Below are positions 26,605 through 33,344 of a DNA stretch of 64,000 bases, one piece after another. The position numbers and the translations under genes were made by a program. The notes under the pieces were generated by a model. The model was not told the DNA's origin. It saw only the letters and a program-made list of their open reading frames with translations, and did no database searches. The stretch is from Chitinophagaceae bacterium (lineage in GTDB: Bacteria > Bacteroidota > Bacteroidia > Chitinophagales > Chitinophagaceae), in assembly GCA_017307755.1 (NCBI GenBank), contig JAFKGQ010000015.1, forward strand, positions 186,001 through 250,000, written 5' to 3'. How positions within the stretch are numbered: the first letter of the stretch is position 1; each line of letters begins with the position of its first letter.

Positions 26605-27207
26605 TCACCTGAACCTGTCGGACAATGTATAGCACACTTTGTCATTGATGCGCCGGAAGACTTCTGCATTGATCTTTCGAACGCGCCGCATTTTACGGCC
26701 TACCAGCAGCTGGCCTTCGCTGTCGAAGTATTGCGGTTGCTGGAAATAGGTGAGGATATAATATTTTTTCTTGACAAAGGGGAAGTTGAATGCCCGCGGC
26801 CATAGTGTAACGTAGGTAAGGGTATGTTTGCGCTCGTCCGTATAGTAATCCAGATTGTTGATCCAGGTGCAGTTTACGGAGCGCATATTGGTAATAAGGT
26901 TATTTACTGCAAAGTTGTCAAATCCATATTTTCTCAATGTATCCTGCATACGGTCTTCCCCCACCCAGAATTCATAGATGTAGGTAAGCGAATCTGTCGC
27001 CAGTTCCATGGAAACCCTGTCAAACCTGCGATCGGTGAATTCTATCGAGAAGGGCTTTTGTTTGTAAGCATGCGTATACACCTGTTCGATGCTGTCCAGG
27101 ACGGATTGGTGATGGTGATAGTACCGGGTAATGTTCAATGTCTTGCATGAACAGGCGTACATGACGATGAACAACAGCAGTAGGATATGGGTGTGTTTAT
27201 TCCTCAT
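26605..27207 (-). CDS. hypothetical lipoprotein
   Basis: 200 residues, start chosen at the ATG complementary to 27205-27207. It begins a lipoprotein signal (ILLLLFIVMYACSC), and this start overlaps the end of the upstream gene by 11 bp. The mature part is rich in aromatic and basic residues (YYHHHQSVLDSIEQVYTHAY, FVKKKYYILTYFQQPQYFD) with no motif I recognise. The overlap implies co-translation with the papain-like protein, and the two probably act together at the cell envelope. The function is unknown. Confidence 0.7.
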   Translation of the reverse strand: MRNKHTHILLLLFIVMYACSCKTLNITRYYHHHQSVLDSIEQVYTHAYKQKPFSIEFTDRRFDRVSMELATDSLTYIYEFWVGEDRMQDTLRKYGFDNFAVNNLITNMRSVNCTWINNLDYYTDERKHTLTYVTLWPRAFNFPFVKKKYYILTYFQQPQYFDSEGQLLVGRKMRRVRKINAEVFRRINDKVCYTLSDRFR

Positions 27208-28087
27208 GGGTATCCTTTTGACAATAGGTGACTCCAAAGATGATCTTTTTTAAAAATTCCGGTGTTACCTGCCGGAGGGTTCTGCCGCCGTAATCCCAGT
27301 AAATGATCTGAAAGATATCACCGATCTGTTGGATATCTGTCAGTACGATGTAATGGGTGGGGAAGCTGAACCGTGATTTATCGTGATTTTTTACGTGCAG
27401 ATAAGTGTTGTTGACATACAGGAAGGTGGTGCCTGTTTGTATAGCGTTTTGCAGATAGGCGTACAGGTCTTTTATACCGGGCCGGATCAGATCGGACCCG
27501 ACGGCCTTTATCTTATAGCCCATCAGCTGTCTGATCATACGATTAAACTTGCCCAGATTGCATGCCGCCCAGAAGGTATCCTCGGAGCCTGTATGAAACT
27601 TCCGGTGGAAGAAGTTCAGGTAGCTTCTGAAATGATCTGCCAGGACCAGGAACCACATCTGGTCGGCGTGGCGAATATCCAGCACGCCTTTGAAGCGGAG
27701 CGTGCCGGCTGCCAGCATTACTTCCGGGGAGGGGGTGAATTTTATTTTGTTCCAGGTCGCCTGACCTTCCTCGTAGAGAGTCAGCATGAACTTTACATAC
27801 CGAAGAGGATCGTAATTCAGGGGTAGGTAAGAGAGAGCGGCGTAACCACAGAAATTTGTGTTACTGCCCTGGTACATACCGAGCGGGTCCTGGACGTTGA
27901 CCCGCAGGTTTTCCAGGAACAGATGGCCCCGGGTATTGGGCCAGTATATGCTGGAGTCGGGGAGTCGGATCGTCCGGAGGTAGGCAAGGGCTTCCTGTTG
28001 GGTGGAACGGCCGGGCTCTCCTGTCGATGCGAGGGAGAGGTTTGATAAAAAAAATGTCAGGAGAAGCAGCGGGAAGGTGCTTTTCAT
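27197..28087 (-). CDS. exported papain-like (Cys-His-Asp) protein of unknown function
   Basis: 296 residues with a signal peptide (MKSTFPLLLLTFFLSNLSLA). A cysteine-peptidase-like arrangement is visible: Cys80 in NTNFCGYAALSYL, where the Cys starts a helix; His245 in FPTHYIVLTD; Asp265 in IYWDYGG. The order and the strand context (THYIVL, YWDYGG) resemble papain-fold peptidases and transglutaminase-like or peptidoglycan-cutting C39/NlpC relatives. I cannot assign a named family. It is the first gene of a two-gene operon with the lipoprotein that overlaps it. Activity is inferred only from motif order. Confidence 0.65.
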   Translation of the reverse strand: MKSTFPLLLLTFFLSNLSLASTGEPGRSTQQEALAYLRTIRLPDSSIYWPNTRGHLFLENLRVNVQDPLGMYQGSNTNFCGYAALSYLPLNYDPLRYVKFMLTLYEEGQATWNKIKFTPSPEVMLAAGTLRFKGVLDIRHADQMWFLVLADHFRSYLNFFHRKFHTGSEDTFWAACNLGKFNRMIRQLMGYKIKAVGSDLIRPGIKDLYAYLQNAIQTGTTFLYVNNTYLHVKNHDKSRFSFPTHYIVLTDIQQIGDIFQIIYWDYGGRTLRQVTPEFLKKIIFGVTYCQKDTHEE

Positions 28088-28152
28088 TTGACGAATATAA
28101 TTGTGATAACTATCCAGGATAGGAAATTCTTTAAAAAAAACGCCCTAATATT

Positions 28153-28181
28153 TTGAACGTACGTTTTATTACGTACCTTAG
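28153..28181 (+). promoter_or_regulatory. blaI promoter with BlaI-type dyad
   Basis: The inverted repeat GTACGT-N6-ACGTAC occupies 28159-28176. A TTG at 28153-28155 and a -7-like TACCTTAG at 28174-28181 flank it at near-normal spacing, so a repressor on the dyad would block the polymerase. The predicted start lies at or within a few bases of the ATG at 28186, leaving almost no leader. Confidence 0.5.
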
Positions 28182-28185
28182 ATGT

Positions 28186-28596
28186 ATGAAAAGATTTAAA
28201 AAGGAGGGGAGTGAAGGGCAGGAGCCGACAAAGGCGGAATTGGCGGTGCTTCAGGTGTTGTGGCAGCACGGTCCTTCCACTGTGCGGCAGGTCCATGATG
28301 CTTTGAATGAGGGGAGAGAGGCTGCTCAATATACCACTACGTTAAAGCTCATGCAACTGATGACGGAGAAAGGCATGTTGTCCAGGGATGAGTCCAGCAT
28401 GAAGCATGTTTACAGTGCGGTATTGGAGGAAAAGGGGACGAAGGGACAGCTGTTGAACAGGTTTGTCGACACTTTGTACCATGGTTCCGTGGGCAATATG
28501 ATGGTGGCCTTGCTGGGTAATGAGAAGACGTCGGAGAAGGACCTTCAGCAATTGCGGGACTTATTAGATAAGATGGAAAAAAAGAAATCATCATGA
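28186..28596 (+). CDS. BlaI/MecI-family transcriptional repressor
   Basis: 136 residues from ATG 28186; upstream in-frame codons fall inside the operator. It has the winged helix typical of BlaI: PTKAELAVLQVLWQHGPSTVRQV, then the AQYTTTLKLMQLMTEKGML recognition region, and a C-terminal dimerisation helix. Family members are inactivated when a partner M56 metallopeptidase is triggered; that partner overlaps this stop by ATGA. No beta-lactamase gene is adjacent, so the trigger is probably an envelope signal other than antibiotic resistance, as in many Bacteroidota BlaI/M56 pairs. Confidence 0.93.
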   Translation: MKRFKKEGSEGQEPTKAELAVLQVLWQHGPSTVRQVHDALNEGREAAQYTTTLKLMQLMTEKGMLSRDESSMKHVYSAVLEEKGTKGQLLNRFVDTLYHGSVGNMMVALLGNEKTSEKDLQQLRDLLDKMEKKKSS

Positions 28597-29987
28597 TACA
28601 AGCCGTTTGTTGGACGTTGGTCCATTCTCTCTGGGAGGGTTTGGTTTTTGCTATGGCTGCCGGCGGGGTCTTGCTTCTCACGAGGCGGGCGCGTTCAACT
28701 GTACGGTATAATATATTATGCGGGTTATTCTTTTTATTCCTGGCTGTTTGTGTGGGGACCCTGGTCTATGAATGGAGGGCATCCGGTGAGGCCGTCAATG
28801 AGGGTGGTATCAGCAGCGGGGTAGTTACCGGGGGATGGGTGGCTGAGTGGATCGGAGCGTTGGGGCGATATTGTTCCGATCATGCATTGCTGATCGTGTG
28901 GGTATGGTTATTTTTCTTTAGTGTAAGATCCCTGCGTATGCTGGGTAGCCTGCTCTATATTCAACGGCTCCGGCATTATGGTATCAGCGCTGTTTCTGCC
29001 GAATGGCAAAAGAAGGTGGATGAGCTTAGCCGGCAGTTGGGTATCAGAAGGACGGTAAAGCTGATGGAGTCAAGGATAGTGAAGATGCCGTTGGTCACCG
29101 GTCATTGGAGGCCTATGATCTTTATACCGCTGGGGCTGCTGACCGGCTTGCCTGCGGGAGAGATAGAGGCCGTGCTGCTGCATGAGCTGGCCCATATCCG
29201 CCGTAATGACTGGCTTATCAATTTCCTTCAGCATATAGCGGGCAACCTGTTGTTCTTCAATCCGGGTTTTCTTTGGATCTCCGCTTTACTACGGGAGGAA
29301 AGAGAGAACTGCTGTGACGATGTAGCTATCGATGGGACCCGTGACAGGATCCAGTTCATCCGGGCGCTGATCAATTTTAAAGAGCATGACCTCCGCATGA
29401 CGAGGATGGCCAATGCTTTTCCGGCGGGGAAGAACCAACTGTTGAAGAGGGTCACGCGTATTGCCAACAACACGAATAAGTCCCTGGACCCTGCGGAGAA
29501 AATATTCCTGGCGATGAGCTGTGTCCTTATCTCTTTGCTGATGATCGCCACGGGTGCGTCTTCCAAGAGAGGTAAGGTGCAGATGGGACAACTTCCCAAA
29601 GGACAGTATAATGTCGTCATTGACACGCCGGTGGTTGTGGATGAACGTAAGTTGGTTGTAAAGGAGGAACCGGCGCCGGTGGTGGTGAACAAACGTAAGC
29701 TAGATGATCTCCGGAAGAAGTTTGCCCTGGATAGGAAGAAAAGCGAGGCTGACCGGCTTATCAGTCTTATCAGTGATAAAGAGCGGGCTGAAAAGGATGC
29801 AAAGCAAGCGGCATTCGACCTGGATCAGGCAGAAAGGGACAAAGTACAGGCAGAAAGAGATGTGAAACAGGCTGCCCGGGACAAGAAGCAGGCTATATTG
29901 GATAAAATACAGGCTGAATCAGATAAACTACAGGCTGCCCGGGATGCAGTACGGGCCAGTCCGCCCATCGTTAACCTAAAAAAATAA
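28593..29987 (+). CDS. M56-family (BlaR1-type) membrane metallopeptidase with heptad tail
   Basis: 464 residues. Several N-terminal membrane helices precede the zinc site HELAH (His197, Glu198, His201) within EAVLLHELAHIRRNDWL, and EREN.CDD follows; a further helix lies near 310-330. Instead of the penicillin-binding sensor of BlaR1, the C-terminus has about 70 polar residues and then eight unbroken heptads of the DKxQAxx type (residues about 402-457). The next protein carries the same heptad, so the two tails could pair as a coiled coil in the periplasm. It presumably cleaves or triggers loss of the BlaI repressor encoded upstream. Confidence 0.9.
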   Translation: MIQAVCWTLVHSLWEGLVFAMAAGGVLLLTRRARSTVRYNILCGLFFLFLAVCVGTLVYEWRASGEAVNEGGISSGVVTGGWVAEWIGALGRYCSDHALLIVWVWLFFFSVRSLRMLGSLLYIQRLRHYGISAVSAEWQKKVDELSRQLGIRRTVKLMESRIVKMPLVTGHWRPMIFIPLGLLTGLPAGEIEAVLLHELAHIRRNDWLINFLQHIAGNLLFFNPGFLWISALLREERENCCDDVAIDGTRDRIQFIRALINFKEHDLRMTRMANAFPAGKNQLLKRVTRIANNTNKSLDPAEKIFLAMSCVLISLLMIATGASSKRGKVQMGQLPKGQYNVVIDTPVVVDERKLVVKEEPAPVVVNKRKLDDLRKKFALDRKKSEADRLISLISDKERAEKDAKQAAFDLDQAERDKVQAERDVKQAARDKKQAILDKIQAESDKLQAARDAVRASPPIVNLKK

Positions 29988-29993
29988 ATTATT

Positions 29994-30761
29994 ATGAAAA
30001 AGATCACCGTATTCCGGGGCATCATAGCCCTGGCAGCCCTCTCTTTTACCCTTACGGGACATGCACAGAAAAAGTCTGTCCCCGGGATGTTGAGCGTAGA
30101 TGAAGATACTTCTGTCAGCCCGCCGCAAACGCATATCGATTATAAGGACAATGCGTTGTACAATATCGTTCTCAACGGTGGGAAAGTGGCGAGTATTTTT
30201 GTAAATGGACGGCAGGTGCCTGCCGATAGTTTTTATGTGTATAACGGGCTTATCCAACGTATAAAGGCGCAGATAGAGAGGGATAAGAAACAGGCTGCAC
30301 AGGACAAGTTACAGGCGGACAGGGATAAGCGGCAGGCGGAAAAAGATGTGAAACAGGCCATCCTGGATAAAGTGCAGGCCGAGCGGGATGCGGAGCAGGC
30401 TGTTAAGGATAAAAAGCTAGCCGAAGAGGATATGCAACAGGCGGCCCGGGACAAGGTGCAGGCAGAAATAGATGCGAAGCAGGCTACCTTGGATAAAAAG
30501 CAGGCCGAGCTCGACAAGATACAAGCCGAGGAGGACAAGGCCCTGGTAAAAAGTCTGATGGCCGAAGTGGTGAAGGAGGGGTTGGCAAAGGATGAAAAAA
30601 GCGTTACCTCCCTTATCCTGGATGAATCCGTGTTCTATCTGAATGGGAAAAAACAGTCCGATGAGCTGCAGAAAAAGTTCAAGGAGAAATTTATCAAAAA
30701 GCCCGGGAATAGCGTACACTATCATAATGGTAGAACAAAAGTAGGCCGGGTGGACGAGTAG
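29994..30761 (+). CDS. exported heptad-repeat coiled-coil protein
   Basis: 255 residues, 6 bp after the M56 gene. Signal peptide MKKITVFRGIIALAALSFTLTGHAQ. A short globular N-part (YNIVLNGGKVASIFVNGRQV) is followed by about 12-13 uninterrupted heptads DKxQAEx (residues about 97-186), predicted to form a long highly charged coiled coil. The C-terminal part (VTSLILDESVFYLNGKKQSD) is globular. The heptad consensus is the same as in the M56 tail, which suggests that the two genes exchanged or duplicated the repeat and that the proteins bind one another. The function is unknown; a periplasmic sensor or adaptor is my inference. Confidence 0.8.
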   Translation: MKKITVFRGIIALAALSFTLTGHAQKKSVPGMLSVDEDTSVSPPQTHIDYKDNALYNIVLNGGKVASIFVNGRQVPADSFYVYNGLIQRIKAQIERDKKQAAQDKLQADRDKRQAEKDVKQAILDKVQAERDAEQAVKDKKLAEEDMQQAARDKVQAEIDAKQATLDKKQAELDKIQAEEDKALVKSLMAEVVKEGLAKDEKSVTSLILDESVFYLNGKKQSDELQKKFKEKFIKKPGNSVHYHNGRTKVGRVDE

Positions 30762-30830
30762 GGAATTTTCAGGTAGGGATGCAACATTTTGACCCGGGGG
30801 GTGTACTTTAGAGAAATAAATGTTGCTGAC

Positions 30831-31865
30831 ATGAAAAAGCTATACCTATTACTATTATGCGGCTTACCGATGCTGACCGTGACCGCGCAGTCCGGACGCG
30901 GTTCAGCCTATATACAAAAACCCCTTGCCGGCCTGTCCATTCAGTCTGTAAATGCAGAAACTTCCGGGGGGAATATATCTGTGACCGGCGTGCCGGATGC
31001 AGAGGCCAGGCTGGAAGTCTATGTCCGGGGTAACCATGGTGAAGAGCTTAACAATGAGGAGATCAAGCGGAGGCTGGATGAACAATTCGATCTTACCATC
31101 AGTACGGACGACCATAAGTTAAGGGCGCTTATCCATCCCAAGCGTAGCATCAACTGGAATAAGAGCCTGAGCGTATCCTTTAAGATCTATGTTCCCGAGG
31201 CCGTCACCACCTCTTTGAGGACCAGCGGGGGGAATATTACCCTAAAAAAGCTTACCGGGCCCTTACAGGATTTTAGGACCAGCGGGGGTAATCTGGATAT
31301 CGACCAGCTCACGGGTAAGGTAGTCGGGAGGACTTCCGGCGGTAATATCAATATTTCGGATTCCAAGGAGGACATCGATCTGACCACCAGCGGGGGGAAT
31401 ATCGAAGCTACACATTGTGAGGGCACCCTGCGTTTGGGGACTTCCGGCGGCGACCTGCGGCTTCGTCTTTTAAAAGGTACCATCAGGGCCAGTACTTCCG
31501 GTGGAAATGTACGGGGAGAGGAGATCGATGGGGAGTTACAGGCCCGGACCTCCGGCGGCAATATACGGATGACGGACCTTTCCTGCAGCCTGAATGCGTC
31601 TACCAGTGGCGGGGACATCAACGTAGGATTTAAGGACCTGGGCAAATATCTTGAGCTGACCAATTCCAGCGGGAATGTCACCATGCAGCTGCCGCAGGGG
31701 AAGGGGCTGGACCTGCAGATATCCGCGGATAGGATCAAGGTCAATTCCCTTACTAATTTCAAGGGAGAATCCGACGAAAAGCATATCGACGGGACGCTAA
31801 ATGGAGGGGGGATACCGGTGAAAGTGCATAACAGCAGCGGAGATGTGGAACTAACTTTTAAATGA
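30831..31865 (+). CDS. DUF4097-type beta-helix (TSGGN comb) exported protein
   Basis: 344 residues from ATG 30831 with signal peptide MKKLYLLLLCGLPMLTVTAQ; the in-frame TTG at 30789 would precede it without reason. Nine copies of a T-S-G-G-N/D motif recur every 15-20 residues (for example RTSGGNINI, TTSGGNIEA, STSGGDINV), the pattern of DUF4097 putative adhesin proteins that fold as a right-handed beta-helix. It probably sits in the periplasm or on the surface. The gene lies 69 bp after the coiled-coil gene, so it may share the BlaI-regulated transcript; a hairpin terminator follows it. Confidence 0.85.
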   Translation: MKKLYLLLLCGLPMLTVTAQSGRGSAYIQKPLAGLSIQSVNAETSGGNISVTGVPDAEARLEVYVRGNHGEELNNEEIKRRLDEQFDLTISTDDHKLRALIHPKRSINWNKSLSVSFKIYVPEAVTTSLRTSGGNITLKKLTGPLQDFRTSGGNLDIDQLTGKVVGRTSGGNINISDSKEDIDLTTSGGNIEATHCEGTLRLGTSGGDLRLRLLKGTIRASTSGGNVRGEEIDGELQARTSGGNIRMTDLSCSLNASTSGGDINVGFKDLGKYLELTNSSGNVTMQLPQGKGLDLQISADRIKVNSLTNFKGESDEKHIDGTLNGGGIPVKVHNSSGDVELTFK

Positions 31866-31890
31866 GTATACCTACAGTCACACGTGAAGG

Positions 31891-31914
31891 ACCCGGCCAG
31901 CGCCGGGTTTTTTT
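31891..31914 (+). terminator. rho-independent terminator after the DUF4097 gene
   Basis: The stem ACCCGGC / GCCGGGT (7 bp, loop CAGC) is followed directly by seven T residues. The hairpin ends about 12 bp before the M28 peptidase start codon, leaving only the AGGGG ribosome site between them. Confidence 0.75.
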
Positions 31915-31925
31915 ATTTTTAGGGG

Positions 31926-33272
31926 ATGAAAAAGTATATCCTTATGGCTGCGGTGCTCGTGTGTTGCGCTGCATATGGTCAAACCACCATCAACAGGGAC
32001 CCCGAGATCGAAAACATGGTAAAAGAGGTGAATGCGGACAGTCTCCAGGCTTATATCCGGGCCATGGCCGCATTCAAGACCCGTAGTACCGTAAGCTCTA
32101 CTACAGACAGTAAGACAGGCATCGGCGCCGCCCGTAACTGGGTGCTGGCGAAGTTCAGTCAGTTTGCCGCCGGCTCGGGCGGCCGTCTTACCGCCTTTGT
32201 AGACACCACAACTTATGCTGCCGACGGCAACCGGGTGAAAAACAATGTCAGCCTGGGCAATACCGTCGCCACGCTGAAAGGCACAGACCTTAATGACAAT
32301 CGCATCTTTATCATCAGCGGGCATCTTGACAGCAGGCGTACGGATGTCCTGGACGGGGTGAACGAAGCTCCCGGCGCCAATGACGATGGCAGCGGCAGCG
32401 CGGCTGTGATAGAATGTGCGCGAATCATGAGCCGGCATGCTTTCCCTGCCACGATCATTTTTGTCACCGTCAGCGGAGAGGAGCAGGGGCTGCTGGGTTC
32501 TACCTATATGGCGAAGAAAGCAAAGGCGGCGGGTTGGAATATCGAAGCTGTGTTGAATAATGACATCATCGGCAGCAACAACAGCAACCAGACCAATATC
32601 ATCAACAATACACAAGTGCGGGTATTTAGTGAAGGGCTTCCCTCCTATGAGCTGGACAAACAGGCGAAGACCATCCGTCAGCTGGGACTGGAGAATGATG
32701 GAAAGGCGAGACAACTGGCCCGTTATGTAAAAGAGACGGGCGAGCGTTATGTGGATAATCTCCAGGTGATGATGATCTACCGAAACGACCGTTTTCTCCG
32801 GGGGGGTGATCATACGCCATTTGTGGATAATGGGTATGCCGCCGTGCGTATCACCGAGATGAATGAGAATTTTAACCACCAGCATCAGGATGTCCGGACG
32901 GGAAAAGGCGTCGTTTACGGCGATCTGCCTGAATTCATGGACTTTGAATATCTCCGTAAGAATACGGCCCTCAATCTGGCGAACCTTGCCAATCTCGCCA
33001 AGTCGCCCGGGATGCCAGCCGACGTGAAGGTGGAGGTGCGGGGTTTGACGAATAGCACATCGCTGAGCTGGAAAGCTCCCGTTTATGGGCATTGTAAGGG
33101 GTATTATGTGCTCATGCGTGAAACGACGAGCCCCCTGTGGCAGAGAAAGACATTTACAACGGCTGTGGACATCGAGCTCCCCTATTCCAAAGACAATTAC
33201 TTTTTTGCGGTGCAGGCCGTGTCGGAGACGGGTAATGAAAGTTTGCCCGTGGTACCGGCGCCGGGGCGGTAG
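31926..33272 (+). CDS. M28-family zinc aminopeptidase
   Basis: 448 residues with signal peptide MKKYILMAAVLVCCAAYGQ and a good AGGGG site. The M28 metal-binding set is present in order: SGHLDSR, GANDDGSGSA, VSGEEQGLLGS, LNNDIIG, and a late His in NHQHQDV. The C-terminal 90 residues resemble a fibronectin type III domain (VRGLTNSTSLSWKAPVYGHC). It is a periplasmic or secreted aminopeptidase that releases amino acids from peptides. Its promoter must lie upstream of, or inside, the terminator hairpin that abuts its ribosome site. Confidence 0.9.
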   Translation: MKKYILMAAVLVCCAAYGQTTINRDPEIENMVKEVNADSLQAYIRAMAAFKTRSTVSSTTDSKTGIGAARNWVLAKFSQFAAGSGGRLTAFVDTTTYAADGNRVKNNVSLGNTVATLKGTDLNDNRIFIISGHLDSRRTDVLDGVNEAPGANDDGSGSAAVIECARIMSRHAFPATIIFVTVSGEEQGLLGSTYMAKKAKAAGWNIEAVLNNDIIGSNNSNQTNIINNTQVRVFSEGLPSYELDKQAKTIRQLGLENDGKARQLARYVKETGERYVDNLQVMMIYRNDRFLRGGDHTPFVDNGYAAVRITEMNENFNHQHQDVRTGKGVVYGDLPEFMDFEYLRKNTALNLANLANLAKSPGMPADVKVEVRGLTNSTSLSWKAPVYGHCKGYYVLMRETTSPLWQRKTFTTAVDIELPYSKDNYFFAVQAVSETGNESLPVVPAPGR

Positions 33273-33344
33273 CGGTGTTCACAACCCGGGGGGTGCTGTA
33301 ACTTTTTTGGGAACATGAGCGTCATAGGTCGATAACCTTTATCT

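Noticed and set aside
28186..29987. BlaI/M56 pair as a beta-lactam resistance system
   Set aside because: No beta-lactamase or penicillin-binding sensor domain is present. BlaI/M56 pairs in Bacteroidota commonly serve other functions.
29790..30540. 21-bp periodic DNA repeats looking like a CRISPR or tandem repeat array
   Set aside because: The period equals seven codons, the copies are degenerate and in frame, and there are no spacers. They encode coiled-coil heptads.
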